Numbered from the stretch's first letter, positions 9,344 through 19,977 are shown. The stretch is DNA of 64,000 nt from Variovorax sp. PAMC28562 (GCF_014303735.1 NZ_CP060296.1:1437501-1501500), one strand, 5' to 3'. Made by a program: numbers and translations. Notes: generated from the letters alone by a model not told the origin.

Positions 9344-10456
9344 GTGGCGGCTTCGCACAAGACCGCCGCGCTACCGCTTTCCCTGGCCTACGCGGCGCTG
9401 ATCGTCTACGCCAGTCTTTATCCGTTCGCAGATTGGCGAGACCAGGGCATCGCGCCGTGGGCGTACCTGACGGCGCCGTGGCCGAAGTACTGGACCGGTT
9501 TCGATTTGGGCATCAACGTGATTGGCTACGCGCCGCTTGGCTTCCTGATGGCGGTGGCCGTGCTGCGTGCGCGTTCTGACACCCGCGGTTTCAACGCCGT
9601 GCTTCGCGCCACGCTGGCGGGTGGTGCGATCTCTTTCGCCATGGAAACATTGCAGAGCTACCTGCCTGCGCGCATCCCTTCGAACGTCGACTTCGGACTC
9701 AACACCGTAGGCGCGCTCGTGGGCGCAACCTTGGCCGCAGGGCTGGAGCGCTTCGGCGCGGTGGCGCACTGGAGCCGGGCCCGCTCCGCCTGGTTTGTCG
9801 AAGACTCGCGTGGCGCACTGGTGCTGCTTGCGTTGTGGCCGGCCGCGCTGCTGTTTCCGGCAGCTGTGACGTTTGGGTTGGGCCAGGTGTTCGAGCGCAT
9901 GGAGACGGGCATTGCCGATTGGCTGCAAGACACGCCGTTCATCGACTGGATGCCGGTTCGCCAGTTCGAACTCGAACCGCTGGTGCCCGGCGTCGAGCTG
10001 CTGTGCGTCATGCTCGGCGCATTGGTGCCGTGCCTGTTGGCCTTCGTGGTGACGCGCTCGGTGGTGCGACGCGCCATGTTGCTGCCATTGACTCTCGGCA
10101 TGGGGATGGCGACCACCGCGCTGTCGGCGGCGCTGAGCTATGGCCCTGAGCACGCGTGGGCCTGGTTGAGTTTGCCGGTGCAAATCGGCATTGCCGCGGC
10201 GGTTTTCGCCGGTGCCCTTCTGCTCGCGGCGCCGCGTCGCTTTCTGGCCGCGCTGCTCCTGATTGCGCTGGTGCTGCACTTGAGCTTGCTGAACCAGGCG
10301 CCGGAGAGCGCGTACTTCGCGCAGACGCTGGCAACGTGGGAGCAGGGGCGCTTCATCCGCTTTCACGGACTGTCGCAGTGGCTCGGTTGGCTCTGGCCTT
10401 TCGTGACGCTGGGTTACGTGCTGCTGGTGCTGTCTCGACGGCCGCGGCAATCCTAG
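9344..10456 (+). CDS. VanZ-like family membrane protein
   Basis: A 370-residue polytopic membrane protein. The N-terminal half resembles the VanZ-like domain (LYPFADWRDQG, then NVIGYAPLGFLM, then ETLQSYLPARIPSNVDFGLN, the conserved 'E..Q.f.p.R..s..D...N..G' core). About seven to nine hydrophobic segments follow overall. The likely start is GTG 9344, only 2 bases after the hemJ stop, implying translational coupling, since no Shine-Dalgarno is seen. VanZ domains are linked to glycopeptide (teicoplanin) tolerance in Enterococcus, but most chromosomal members, including this one, have no known role. Confidence 0.75.
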   Translation: MAASHKTAALPLSLAYAALIVYASLYPFADWRDQGIAPWAYLTAPWPKYWTGFDLGINVIGYAPLGFLMAVAVLRARSDTRGFNAVLRATLAGGAISFAMETLQSYLPARIPSNVDFGLNTVGALVGATLAAGLERFGAVAHWSRARSAWFVEDSRGALVLLALWPAALLFPAAVTFGLGQVFERMETGIADWLQDTPFIDWMPVRQFELEPLVPGVELLCVMLGALVPCLLAFVVTRSVVRRAMLLPLTLGMGMATTALSAALSYGPEHAWAWLSLPVQIGIAAAVFAGALLLAAPRRFLAALLLIALVLHLSLLNQAPESAYFAQTLATWEQGRFIRFHGLSQWLGWLWPFVTLGYVLLVLSRRPRQS

Positions 10457-10465
10457 AATCTGCGG

Positions 10466-10825
10466 ATGTCCAGTTTTTCATCTACGCCACCCGCTGTTGG
10501 CGGCTACTACGAGCGCCACATCTTCTTCTGCCTCAACGAACGCAAGAACGGAGAGGACTCGTGCGCCATGCACGATGCCCAACAAGGCTTTGATCGCTGC
10601 AAGTCGAAGGTCAAGGAGGCCGGGTTGTCCGGTGTTGGCAAAGTGCGCGTGAACAAGTCGGGCTGCCTCGACCGTTGTGCCGGCGGCCCGGTGGCGGTCG
10701 TGTATCCCGAGGCGGTCTGGTACACATTTGTCGACAACGAAGACATCGACGAAATCGTCGATTCGCATCTCAAGAATGGCCGGGTCGTCGATCGCCTGTT
10801 GCTCCCGCCTGACGTGGGCCGTTGA
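10466..10825 (+). CDS. (2Fe-2S) ferredoxin domain protein, thioredoxin-like
   Basis: A 119-residue protein of the thioredoxin-fold (Shethna/Aquifex type) [2Fe-2S] family, as in the NuoE C-terminal domain. Likely ligands are Cys22 (HIFFCLN), Cys33 (EDSCAM), Cys67 and Cys71 (GCLDRCAGGPVAVVYP); Cys45 is additional. The phrase CLDRCAGGP followed by VVYPEAVWYTFV is characteristic. The partner is not known; such proteins often accompany cobalamin or alpha/beta hydrolase genes. It starts 9 bases after the VanZ-like gene and ends 3 bases before the hydrolase start, so hemJ to the hydrolase may be one transcript. Confidence 0.85.
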   Translation: MSSFSSTPPAVGGYYERHIFFCLNERKNGEDSCAMHDAQQGFDRCKSKVKEAGLSGVGKVRVNKSGCLDRCAGGPVAVVYPEAVWYTFVDNEDIDEIVDSHLKNGRVVDRLLLPPDVGR

Positions 10826-10828
10826 GCC

Positions 10829-11461
10829 GTGAACTCGCAAACCGAAAAGCTCAGCTTGCACGGCGGCGCGGGCGCGATTGAGGCGGAGCGCGACGCTGCC
10901 GCGGCGGGCACACAGGCGCGCGGTGTAGTGGTCATTGCGCATCCGCATCCGCTCTTCGGCGGCACTATGGACAACAAGGTCGTGCAGACACTGGCCCGCG
11001 CGTTCATCGCGTCGGGCTGGACGGCAGTCCGATTCAATTTTCGCGGCGTCGGTGCCAGCGAAGGCGTGCATGACGAAGGACGTGGCGAGGCAGACGATAT
11101 GCGTGCCGTGATCGAGCAAGTCGCGCCGCATGGGGCGTTGGCCATCGCGGGCTTTTCGTTCGGCGCCTTCGTGGCGATGAACGCGCTGAGTGCGCTGTGG
11201 GAGGTGCGCGATATTCAGCGCGTGGCACTGGTTGGTGCGAGCGTTGCACGGGTGCCACCGGGACCGTTGCCGGAGGCGGCGCACGAACGCACGCTGGTCG
11301 TGCACGGAGAACAGGACGACACCGTTCCGTTGGCAGCCATGCTGGACTGGGCGCGCCCGCAGTCACTTCCTGTCACGGTAGTTCCCGGGGGCGGTCATTT
11401 CTTTCACGGACAATTGCCGTTGCTCAAGCAGCTCGTCGCCCGCCACCTTCGCGTGGATTAG
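10829..11461 (+). CDS. Alpha/beta hydrolase
   Basis: A 210-residue alpha/beta hydrolase. It shows VVIAHPHPLFGGTMDNKVV near the N-terminus, typical of the dienelactone-hydrolase-like 'AHPHPlfGG' subgroup, and NFRGVGASEG. The nucleophile elbow appears as AGFSFGAFVA (Ser), the acid as GEQDDTVP and the His as GGGHFFHG. It starts at GTG 10829, 3 bases after the ferredoxin stop. Members of this subgroup are widespread and mostly uncharacterised; the conserved pairing with the Shethna-type ferredoxin is often seen in Burkholderiales but unexplained. Confidence 0.85.
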   Translation: MNSQTEKLSLHGGAGAIEAERDAAAAGTQARGVVVIAHPHPLFGGTMDNKVVQTLARAFIASGWTAVRFNFRGVGASEGVHDEGRGEADDMRAVIEQVAPHGALAIAGFSFGAFVAMNALSALWEVRDIQRVALVGASVARVPPGPLPEAAHERTLVVHGEQDDTVPLAAMLDWARPQSLPVTVVPGGGHFFHGQLPLLKQLVARHLRVD

Positions 11462-11486
11462 TTTCTCGTCTTTCTCCAACCCCCCA

Positions 11487-12656
11487 ATGAATCGTTTCTT
11501 CATCGCGTTTCGCGCGCTGATGCTGGCGGCTGCCGCATCGTTCAGCCTGGTCGCGACCGCGCAGGTTCCGGCGCCGCCGGAAGTCGCCGCGCGCAGTTAT
11601 TTGCTGCTCGATGTCACGGCAAATCAGTTGCTAGCCCAAAAAGACATCGACATGCCGGTCGAGCCCGCTTCGCTTACCAAGTTGATGTCGGCGTATCTGG
11701 TGTTCGACGCGCTGCGCGCAAAGAAGATCACGCTCGCGCAGACCATGCCGGTGTCGCTCCGTGCCTCGAAAATGCCGGGTTCTCGGATGTTTATCGATCC
11801 GAAAATGCAGGTGCCGGTCGACGACCTGATCAAGGGAATGATTGTTCAGTCGGCCAATGACGCGACCAACGTGCTCGCTGAAGGTATCGGGGGCACGCTG
11901 GAGCATTTCGTGGAATTGATGAACGAGCAGGCCAAGGCGCTCGGCATGAGGAACACGACATACAAGAACCCCGAAGGCTCGCCGGCACCGGGTCACATCA
12001 CGACGGCGCGCGACTTGAGCATTCTGGCCACGCGATTGATCCACGACTTCCCCGAAGAAGGCAAGTACTACGCCATCAAGAAGTACCGCTACCCTGGCAC
12101 GCCATCGACCAACGACACCAATCGCAACGTGCTGTTGTTTCGCGATCCGACGATCGACGGCCTGAACACCGGGCATACCGATGCCGCAGGTTTTTGCATG
12201 ATCGCCACCGCCAAGCGCGACTTTCCGAACCTGCCGGGCGGACGCAGGCTGCTGTCGGTCATCCTCGGTGCGTCCAGCGAAACCGCGCGTGCCAACGAAT
12301 CGCAAAAGCTGCTGAACTGGGGCTACACCGCCTATGACGACGTGCGGCTTTTCGATGCGGATCAGCCGGTTGCCACGCCCGCCATCTGGAAGGGCAAGGT
12401 CAACACTCTCAAGCTTGGCCGGCCTGAAGCCATCGTGGTGGCTGTGCCATCCGGTTCGGCCAGTAAAATCAAGACACAACTCGCCCGGCCTGACCCGCTG
12501 GTGGCGCCGATCACCAAGTTCCAGGCGGTCGGATCGTTGAAGGTGACGCTCGGCGACCAGTCGGTGGCCGACATTTCACTGGTTGCACTGGAGCCGGTCG
12601 AGCAAGCCGGCATCCTCGGCCGCGCCTGGGACGCTGTACGGCTCTGGATCAAGTAA
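11487..12656 (+). CDS. D-alanyl-D-alanine carboxypeptidase, PBP5/6 family, with altered KTG motif
   Basis: A serine peptidase of family S11 (389 residues) that would trim the terminal D-Ala of peptidoglycan stem peptides in the periplasm. It has a signal peptide (residues 1-25), SLTK at 62-65 (nucleophile Ser62, Lys65), SAN at 122-124, a C-terminal beta-rich PBP5_C domain (about 290-370) and an amphipathic C-terminal end (AWDAVRLWIK) for membrane attachment. The third active-site motif, normally KTG in 'DGlKTGhT', reads NTG (residues 227-229; codon AAC at 12165). This lysine is needed for activity in studied homologues, so the protein may be impaired, unless it is a sequencing error. See findings. 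Confidence 0.9.
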   Translation: MNRFFIAFRALMLAAAASFSLVATAQVPAPPEVAARSYLLLDVTANQLLAQKDIDMPVEPASLTKLMSAYLVFDALRAKKITLAQTMPVSLRASKMPGSRMFIDPKMQVPVDDLIKGMIVQSANDATNVLAEGIGGTLEHFVELMNEQAKALGMRNTTYKNPEGSPAPGHITTARDLSILATRLIHDFPEEGKYYAIKKYRYPGTPSTNDTNRNVLLFRDPTIDGLNTGHTDAAGFCMIATAKRDFPNLPGGRRLLSVILGASSETARANESQKLLNWGYTAYDDVRLFDADQPVATPAIWKGKVNTLKLGRPEAIVVAVPSGSASKIKTQLARPDPLVAPITKFQAVGSLKVTLGDQSVADISLVALEPVEQAGILGRAWDAVRLWIK

Positions 12657-12665
12657 GCGAGAGAG

Positions 12666-12694
12666 TTGGTTGGCGGCGGCTGGGCTGCTATACT
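12666..12694 (+). promoter_or_regulatory. Probable promoter of the str operon
   Basis: TATACT at 12689-12694 (5 of 6 to consensus) preceded, after 17 bases, by TTGGTT at 12666-12671. It lies just after the carboxypeptidase stop and gives a leader of about 130 bases before rpsL. Confidence 0.6.
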
Positions 12695-12833
12695 CGTGGG
12701 CTTTTCGGAAATTCCCGAGGTGCCTTCGACGGCGCTCGGCGCTATTTCGAAGGGTTTCACGTTTTTGCATCTCAGGTCCCTCGCGTCACGACGAGGAATT
12801 CGCCGGGGATGCCGTTTTGGGACTAATTCATTC

Positions 12834-13211
12834 ATGCCAACCATCAATCAACTGGTGCGTCAGGGTCGAACGGTCGAAAAGATCAATTCGAAAAGCCCTG
12901 CTATGCAGAACTCGCCGCAACGTCGCGGTGTCTGCACCCGGGTCTACACCACGACCCCCAAAAAGCCGAACTCGGCATTGCGTAAGGTTGCCAAAGTGCG
13001 CCTGACGAATGGTTTCGAGGTCATCTCTTACATCGGCGGCGAAGGCCACAACCTGCAGGAACACAGTGTCGTGCTGGTTCGCGGCGGTCGTGTCAAAGAC
13101 TTGCCGGGCGTGCGTTATCACATCGTGCGCGGTTCGCTCGACTTGCAAGGCGTGAAAGACCGCAAGCAGTCGCGTTCCAAGTACGGCGCTAAGCGCCCCA
13201 AGAAGGCTTAA
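12834..13211 (+). CDS. rpsL: 30S ribosomal protein S12
   Basis: Decoding-centre protein of the small subunit, 125 residues as in most bacteria. The N-terminus [12 protein letters not shown] and the loop [18 protein letters not shown] are diagnostic. The lysines whose substitution gives streptomycin resistance are intact in TPKKPNS and in [12 protein letters not shown], so S12 carries no classical resistance change. First gene of the str cluster rpsL-rpsG-fusA-tuf-rpsJ. Confidence 0.99.
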   Translation: MPTINQLVRQGRTVEKINSKSPAMQNSPQRRGVCTRVYTTTPKKPNSALRKVAKVRLTNGFEVISYIGGEGHNLQEHSVVLVRGGRVKDLPGVRYHIVRGSLDLQGVKDRKQSRSKYGAKRPKKA

Positions 13212-13356
13212 GCCTTCTGCGATAAAAAACGGTGTTCGACGTGCCTTGGCGGGCGCATCGAACGAAGTGGCCCGATTCTGGGTCGAGTAAGTGAGAGTTA
13301 TTGTTGGCTCTCGCGGCGCTGGAAACGGTGCCAACTGAAGCAAAGAGGTTAGTAAC

Positions 13357-13830
13357 ATGCCACGTCGTCGCGAAGTCCCCAAACGTGAAATCCTGCCGGA
13401 CCCAAAGTTCGGCAATGTCGAGCTGTCCAAATTCATGAACGTGATCATGGAAGGCGGCAAAAAAGCGATCGCCGAGCGCATCATTTATGGTGCACTCGAG
13501 CAAATTGAAAAGAAGAACCCGGGCAAAGATCCGGTCGAAGCTTTCACCATGGCCATCAACAACGTGAAGCCGATGGTTGAAGTGAAGTCGCGGCGCGTGG
13601 GCGGTGCGAACTACCAGGTGCCGGTCGAAGTTCGCCCGGTCCGTCGTCTGGCGCTGTCGATGCGCTGGATCAAGGAAGCCGCACGCAAGCGCGGCGAAAA
13701 GTCGATGGCCCTCCGTTTGGCCAACGAACTCATGGAAGCCACGGAAGGCCGTGGCGGCGCGATGAAGAAGCGCGACGAAGTGCACCGCATGGCCGAAGCC
13801 AACAAGGCTTTCAGCCACTTCCGCTTCTAA
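13357..13830 (+). CDS. rpsG: 30S ribosomal protein S7
   Basis: Binds the 3' major domain of 16S rRNA and organises the head of the 30S subunit; in E. coli it also represses its own operon. The 157 residues begin [18 protein letters not shown], typical of betaproteobacteria, and end SHFRF. The 145-base gap after rpsL contains a small GAGAG/CTCTC hairpin (13293-13312), unlike the tight packing of S10 genes. The ATG has AAGAGG upstream. Confidence 0.99.
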   Translation: MPRRREVPKREILPDPKFGNVELSKFMNVIMEGGKKAIAERIIYGALEQIEKKNPGKDPVEAFTMAINNVKPMVEVKSRRVGGANYQVPVEVRPVRRLALSMRWIKEAARKRGEKSMALRLANELMEATEGRGGAMKKRDEVHRMAEANKAFSHFRF

Positions 13831-13858
13831 ACGGTCCCCTCAAATCAGACTGGCTGGA

Positions 13859-13887
13859 AGCCCGACCCACCGCTTGGTGGGCGGGCT
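13859..13887 (+). other. Hairpin in the rpsG-fusA spacer
   Basis: AGCCCGACCCACC pairs with GGTGGGCGGGCT around GCTT, with one internal mismatch. Only three T residues follow, so it is more likely a partial terminator, attenuator or RNA-processing site than a full terminator. fusA begins 27 bases downstream. Confidence 0.6.
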
Positions 13888-13913
13888 TTCATCCGTTAAC
13901 GGAGTAATTTTTC

Positions 13914-16013
13914 ATGGCACGCAAGACCCCCATCGAGCGCTACCGCAATATCGGTATCTCTGCGCACATCGACGCTGGCAAAACCACCACGACCGAGCGC
14001 ATCCTGTTCTACACGGGCGTCAACCACAAGATCGGCGAAGTGCACGACGGCGCTGCGACGATGGACTGGATGGAGCAGGAGCAAGAGCGCGGCATCACGA
14101 TCACCTCGGCTGCCACCACCTGCTTCTGGAAGGGCATGGCGGGTACTTTCGAAGAACACCGCATCAACATCATCGACACCCCCGGTCACGTCGACTTCAC
14201 GATCGAAGTCGAGCGCTCGATGCGCGTGCTTGACGGTGCTGTCATGGTGTACGACGCGGTCGGCGGCGTGCAACCCCAGTCGGAAACTGTCTGGCGTCAA
14301 GCCAACAAGTACAAAGTTCCGCGCCTTGCGTTCGTCAACAAGATGGACCGCACCGGTGCCGACTTTCTCCGCGTGCGCCAGATGATGGTCGACCGACTGA
14401 AGGCCAACCCGGTCGTGATCCAGATCCCCATCGGTGCCGAAGAGCGCTTCCAGGGCATCGTCGACCTCGTCAAAATGAAGGCCATCATCTGGGATGACGA
14501 CAAGGGCGTGACGTTCACGTACAGCGAGATTCCTGAAAACCTCGCTGAAGTCTGTAAGGAATACCGCGAAAAGCTCGTCGAAGCGGCTGCCGAGTCGAGC
14601 GAAGAGCTGATGAACAAGTACCTCGAAGGCGAGGAATTGACCGAAGTCGAAATCAAGGCCGGCATTCGCCAGCGCACGATCGCGGGCGAGATCCAGCCGA
14701 TGCTGTGCGGCTCCGCGTTCAAGAACAAGGGCGTCCAAGCAATGCTCGACGCCGTCGTCGAATACATGCCTGCACCGACCGACATTCCCCCGGTCAAGGG
14801 CATGGACGAAGACGAAGTGCCGACAACGCGCAAAGCCGACGACAGCGAAAAGTTCTCGGCGCTCGCATTCAAGCTCATGACGGATCCATTCGTGGGCCAG
14901 CTGACCTTCGTGCGCGTTTATTCGGGCGTGCTGACCAAGGGTGACAGCGTTTACAACCCGATTCGGGGCAAGAAGGAGCGCATTGGCCGGATCGTGCAGA
15001 TGCACGCCAACAACCGCGTGGAAGTGAGCGAAATTCGCGCCGGCGACATTGCGGCGTGCATCGGCCTCAAGGAAGTGACCACGGGCGAAACCCTGTGCGA
15101 TCCGAATGCGATCCTGACGCTCGAGCGCATGATCTTTCCGGAATCCGTGATCTCGCAGGCCGTCGAGCCGAAGACCAAGGTGGACCAGGAAAAGATGGGT
15201 ATCGCCCTGCAGCGCCTGGCTCAGGAAGACCCTTCGTTCCGTGTAAAGACGGACGAAGAATCGGGTCAGACGATCATTGCCGGCATGGGCGAGTTGCACC
15301 TGGAAATCATCGTTGACCGCATGCGTCGCGAATTCGGCGTGGAAGCTAACGTCGGCAAGCCGCAAGTTGCTTACCGCGAGACGATCCGCAAGACTGTCGA
15401 AGACGCCGAAGGGAAGTTCGTGCGCCAGTCCGGCGGCAAGGGTCAATACGGGCATGTCGTGCTCAAGATCGAGCCGCAAGAAGCGGGCAAGGGCTTCGAA
15501 TTCGTCGATGCGATCAAGGGCGGTGTCGTGCCGCGCGAATACATTCCCGCAGTGGAAAAAGGTGTTGTCGAAGCGCTGACCCAAGGCGTGCTGGCCGGCT
15601 ATCCGGTCGTCGACGTCAAGGTCACGCTGCACTTCGGCTCCTACCATGATGTGGACTCGAACGAAATGGCATTCAAGATGGCCGCGATCTTCGGTTTCAA
15701 GGAAGGCGCCCGCAAGGCCCAGCCGGTCATTCTCGAGCCGATGATGGCCGTGGAAGTCGAAACGCCTGAAGACTACGCCGGCAACGTGATGGGTGATCTG
15801 TCATCGCGTCGCGGTATGGTTCAAGGCATGGAAGACATGATGGGTGGCGGGAAGACGATCAAGGCCGAAGTGCCTTTGTCGGAAATGTTCGGCTACTCGA
15901 CGACGCTGCGTTCGATGTCGCAAGGCCGCGCCACATACACGATGGAGTTCAAGCACTACGCTGAAGCTCCACGCAATGTGGCCGAAGCAATCGTCGCTGC
16001 CCGCGCCAAGTGA
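13914..16013 (+). CDS. fusA: Elongation factor G
   Basis: GTPase that drives ribosomal translocation and recycling. 699 residues, normal size. G1 is [15 protein letters not shown], the switch region [15 protein letters not shown]3 [10 protein letters not shown]4 NKMDRTGAD; the C-terminal domains IV-V are complete ([27 protein letters not shown]). GGAG lies 9 bases before the ATG. It is the only EF-G in the window; a second copy elsewhere in the genome is possible. Confidence 0.99.
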   Translation: MARKTPIERYRNIGISAHIDAGKTTTTERILFYTGVNHKIGEVHDGAATMDWMEQEQERGITITSAATTCFWKGMAGTFEEHRINIIDTPGHVDFTIEVERSMRVLDGAVMVYDAVGGVQPQSETVWRQANKYKVPRLAFVNKMDRTGADFLRVRQMMVDRLKANPVVIQIPIGAEERFQGIVDLVKMKAIIWDDDKGVTFTYSEIPENLAEVCKEYREKLVEAAAESSEELMNKYLEGEELTEVEIKAGIRQRTIAGEIQPMLCGSAFKNKGVQAMLDAVVEYMPAPTDIPPVKGMDEDEVPTTRKADDSEKFSALAFKLMTDPFVGQLTFVRVYSGVLTKGDSVYNPIRGKKERIGRIVQMHANNRVEVSEIRAGDIAACIGLKEVTTGETLCDPNAILTLERMIFPESVISQAVEPKTKVDQEKMGIALQRLAQEDPSFRVKTDEESGQTIIAGMGELHLEIIVDRMRREFGVEANVGKPQVAYRETIRKTVEDAEGKFVRQSGGKGQYGHVVLKIEPQEAGKGFEFVDAIKGGVVPREYIPAVEKGVVEALTQGVLAGYPVVDVKVTLHFGSYHDVDSNEMAFKMAAIFGFKEGARKAQPVILEPMMAVEVETPEDYAGNVMGDLSSRRGMVQGMEDMMGGGKTIKAEVPLSEMFGYSTTLRSMSQGRATYTMEFKHYAEAPRNVAEAIVAARAK

Positions 16014-16134
16014 TCTCCAGGTAATTCATCGATTTGTCTGCGACTGTGTGCCTCTCGTTGCCCGTGGCGAGAGATTCAGCAACATGGTGCAGACGTTAAA
16101 CCTCACACGGGCCTGCTCTTTCAAGGATTGAAAA

Positions 16135-17325
<1,191 letters not shown>

Positions 17326-17349
17326 TTCATACGGCTAAGGACACACATC

Positions 17350-17664
17350 ATGGCAACCAAGCAAAAGATCCGCATTCGCCTGAAGGCGTTCGATTACAAA
17401 CTCATCGACCAGTCGGCCGCTGAAATTGTCGATACCGCGAAGCGTACAGGCGCCATCGTCAAGGGCCCTGTGCCTTTGCCGACGCGCATGAAGCGTTTCG
17501 ACATCCTGCGCTCGCCGCACGTCAACAAGACGTCGCGCGACCAGTTTGAGATTCGCACGCATCAGCGTCTGATGGACATCGTCGACCCGACCGACAAGAC
17601 GGTTGACGCGCTCATGAAGCTCGACCTGCCGGCTGGCGTCGACGTCGAAATCAAGTTGCAATAA
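17350..17664 (+). CDS. rpsJ: 30S ribosomal protein S10
   Basis: Ribosomal protein of the 30S head that also pairs with NusB in antitermination. 104 residues; [18 protein letters not shown] and [19 protein letters not shown] are diagnostic. In most bacteria this gene opens the S10 operon directly before rplC; here it is the last gene of the str cluster and is followed by an intrinsic terminator and 2.2 kb of unrelated genes. Confidence 0.99.
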   Translation: MATKQKIRIRLKAFDYKLIDQSAAEIVDTAKRTGAIVKGPVPLPTRMKRFDILRSPHVNKTSRDQFEIRTHQRLMDIVDPTDKTVDALMKLDLPAGVDVEIKLQ

Positions 17665-17684
17665 AATCACGGCAACGCTGAAAT

Positions 17685-17719
17685 AAAAACCCGCCGGCAG
17701 CGATGTCGGCGGGTTTTTT
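17685..17719 (+). terminator. Intrinsic terminator after rpsJ
   Basis: AAAAACCCGCCG (17685-17696) pairs with CGGCGGGTTTTT (17707-17718) around a ten-base loop, with the T run inside the 3' arm. It separates rpsJ from the rest of the S10 genes. Confidence 0.92.
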
Positions 17720-17792
17720 GCATTCTCGATATCAGCCGTGGCATGCTTCGCACGGCGCCGATCCGGCGTGCGATGCCGTTCTCGTTAAGGTC

Positions 17793-19430
17793 ATGAACAA
17801 CGTCAAACGTCTATTGCTCTCGGGGTGGTTTGCCGCTGCACTATTGGTTGACGCGTGCGGCGGAGGAGGCGGGGGCGGAGGAGGCGGATTTGCCTTTCTT
17901 CCCGTTGCATCTACGCCGGAATCCCCTGCAGCTCCGCCCGCCCCTGCGCCTGTCACAGCGGCCGTGCTGGTCAACGGCCTTGTCACTTTCGACTCCGTGC
18001 CCAACACCGCCGGATCGCTGGCTTACGCCGCCACGATTCAAAAGCCCGTTCGAGGCGCGACGGTCCAATTGGTGAGCACAACACAAGCCGTATTGGCTAC
18101 GACCACGACAGACGCTTCGGGCAACTACGCCGCTTCCGTCCCGCAAGGCTCGACGTTCTTCGTGCGCGTGCGCGCGGCCTTGCTGAACACCGGGGCGTCG
18201 TCTTGGGATGTCACGGTGCGAGACAACACCCAAGGCGAGGGCGTGTACGCGCTGGAGTCGGGCTTGGTGGTTGCCGCGGGCGCGGCCATGCAAAAAGATG
18301 TCAACGCACCATCGGGCTGGAGCGGCACCTCGTACGGAACGTTGCGCGCGGCGGCTCCCTTTGCGATTTTGGACACGATTTATATGACGCAGCAAAAGGT
18401 GCTGTCGGTCGCGCCATCGACAGCTTTTCCGCCTCTGAAGGTTCTTTGGAGCGTCAACAACCTGCCTGCCTCTGGCAACCCTGCGCTGGGGCAAATCGGC
18501 ACCACGTTCTTTACAGCGTCTACTACCGGTGCGGCTATCTATGTGCTCGGCAAGGCGGACGTCGACACAGACGAGTACGACGCGTCGGTGATTGCACATG
18601 AATGGGGTCATTACTATCAGTCGGTTTTCAGCAGAGATGATTCACCGGGCGGCGAGCATGGGTCGAATGACTTGCTCGACCGGCGAGTCGCCTTCTCTGA
18701 AGGCTGGGGCAATGCATGGTCAGGCATTGCGTTGAATCGCGCGAACTACACCGACTCTGCCGGCCCAGGACAGAGCATCGGTCTGAATGCTAATTTGGCA
18801 GTCGGCGCTGTCGTGGCGAAGGGATGGTTCAACGAAGACTCGATCCAGTACGTGCTTTGGACGCTCAATCAGGTTGCGGGTTTCAAGCCCATTCATGCGG
18901 CGATGGCCGGGCCGCTCAAAGCAAGCGCAGCGTTGACCTCCGTCCATTCATTCAACGCAGCACTCAAGACGGTTTCAAATTCGGCAAGTACCAGCCTTGC
19001 TCCTCTGCTGACGTCCGAATCCATCGATTCGAACTCCGACGCCTGGGGCTCGATTGAAAGTAACCGCGGCGGTTCTGCCGTCGCCCTCCCGATGTATCGC
19101 ACGCTGACGGCCGGTGCGGCATTGCCGAACGTCTGTGTGTCGAACGCGTTGGGTTCGGCGGTCGGCGACAACAAACTCGGTAACTACGCATATGTGCGTC
19201 TCAGCGTGCTGGTGGCTAAGGCGTACCAGATCTCCGTGACAGGTGGCGGACCCGCAACCGATCCCGACTTTCGTGTCTATAACGCGAGCGGCGTCGTTGC
19301 GAAGGCCGAAGCCGTCGCACCAGGTTCCGAAAGTGCAAGCGTTGCGCTCACACCCGGCGAGTACGTACTGGCAGTCACTGACTATCAAAACAAGGCGTCG
19401 TCGACATGCTTCACGGTTTCGGCCAATTGA
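17793..19430 (+). CDS. Secreted gluzincin-like zinc metallopeptidase, predicted lipoprotein
   Basis: A 545-residue exported protein. Residues 1-25 form a signal peptide ending LLVDAC, a lipobox-like site with an unusual Asp at -2, followed by ten glycines (mixed codons) and an Ala/Pro-rich linker. About 50-125 look like a carboxypeptidase-regulatory/transthyretin-like domain (TTTDASGNYAASV). The catalytic part has HEWGHYYQ (His269, Glu270, His273) and a probable third zinc ligand Glu303 in FSEGWGNAW, the gluzincin arrangement. The C-terminal 90 residues resemble a pre-peptidase (PPC-like) beta-domain. Substrate unknown. It sits between rpsJ and rplC, with its own terminator upstream and an unknown partner gene 10 bases downstream. 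ATG 17793 is the first start before the signal peptide. Confidence 0.75.
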   Translation: MNNVKRLLLSGWFAAALLVDACGGGGGGGGGGFAFLPVASTPESPAAPPAPAPVTAAVLVNGLVTFDSVPNTAGSLAYAATIQKPVRGATVQLVSTTQAVLATTTTDASGNYAASVPQGSTFFVRVRAALLNTGASSWDVTVRDNTQGEGVYALESGLVVAAGAAMQKDVNAPSGWSGTSYGTLRAAAPFAILDTIYMTQQKVLSVAPSTAFPPLKVLWSVNNLPASGNPALGQIGTTFFTASTTGAAIYVLGKADVDTDEYDASVIAHEWGHYYQSVFSRDDSPGGEHGSNDLLDRRVAFSEGWGNAWSGIALNRANYTDSAGPGQSIGLNANLAVGAVVAKGWFNEDSIQYVLWTLNQVAGFKPIHAAMAGPLKASAALTSVHSFNAALKTVSNSASTSLAPLLTSESIDSNSDAWGSIESNRGGSAVALPMYRTLTAGAALPNVCVSNALGSAVGDNKLGNYAYVRLSVLVAKAYQISVTGGGPATDPDFRVYNASGVVAKAEAVAPGSESASVALTPGEYVLAVTDYQNKASSTCFTVSAN

Positions 19431-19440
19431 GGATCGCGTC

Positions 19441-19977
19441 ATGACAAACCTTTTCAGATTTGATCACCTTGCTGCGCGAGCCTTTGGCGCTTGCGCGGCG
19501 GCTCTAACCTCAATGTCGTGCGCTGCAGCGCTCACGGGGTTGATCGCCATTCCAGGGCAGCCGATTTCCTCGGCTGGGTATGTCACAGCCGTACAGAAGT
19601 CGAATAGTTCCAAGGTGGTTGTTCGGTACAAGGTCGCTCCGCTCGCAAGCGCAGGACTTCCGGCTACGGTAAGCCTGACTTTCAGTGCAGTGACCGACGC
19701 AGCCGCGAACGTACGCTTTACTTCCGATGCAGGGTTAAAAATGCTCGCGTCGCAAGCATTGGTGCCTTTGCCGATGGGGTCCAGTGAACTCGACATCCAG
19801 GTCGTGCCCGAGGCAGACGGATTGCTCTACCTGAACGTCTTCACAACCCAAAACGGCGCTACCAGCGCAATATCGATCCCCATCGCAGCAGGCAGCGGAA
19901 AGCCAAAGCTCGACGCCATGGGTGAAGCCAAGCCGTCGTCGGCTGGCGAAAAAATCATCTCGATGCCCGTGCGCTGA
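19441..19977 (+). CDS. Hypothetical exported protein paired with the zinc peptidase
   Basis: A 178-residue protein I do not recognise. The N-terminus carries a hydrophobic segment (FGACAAALTSMSCAAA) that could be a signal peptide, with Cys27 in SMSC as a possible but weak lipobox. The rest is predicted mainly beta, with no Cys or catalytic signature, and a Lys/Pro/Gly-rich end. GAGG lies 8 bases before the ATG and overlaps the end of the peptidase gene, so the two are cotranscribed. It might be an inhibitor, chaperone or co-secreted partner of the peptidase, but this rests on position only. Confidence 0.6.
   Translation: MTNLFRFDHLAARAFGACAAALTSMSCAAALTGLIAIPGQPISSAGYVTAVQKSNSSKVVVRYKVAPLASAGLPATVSLTFSAVTDAAANVRFTSDAGLKMLASQALVPLPMGSSELDIQVVPEADGLLYLNVFTTQNGATSAISIPIAAGSGKPKLDAMGEAKPSSAGEKIISMPVR

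Noticed and set aside
12834..13211. Possible streptomycin-resistance allele of rpsL
   Set aside because: Both key lysines (in TPKKPNS and GRVKDLPG) are the sensitive wild type.
13896..15647. A 583-codon frame antisense to fusA
   Set aside because: fusA is certain on the other strand, and the antisense product is a His/Asp/Val-rich shadow without motifs.
17793..19977. The idea that the insertion between rpsJ and rplC is a mobile element
   Set aside because: I found no transposase, terminal inverted repeats or target-site duplication around it.
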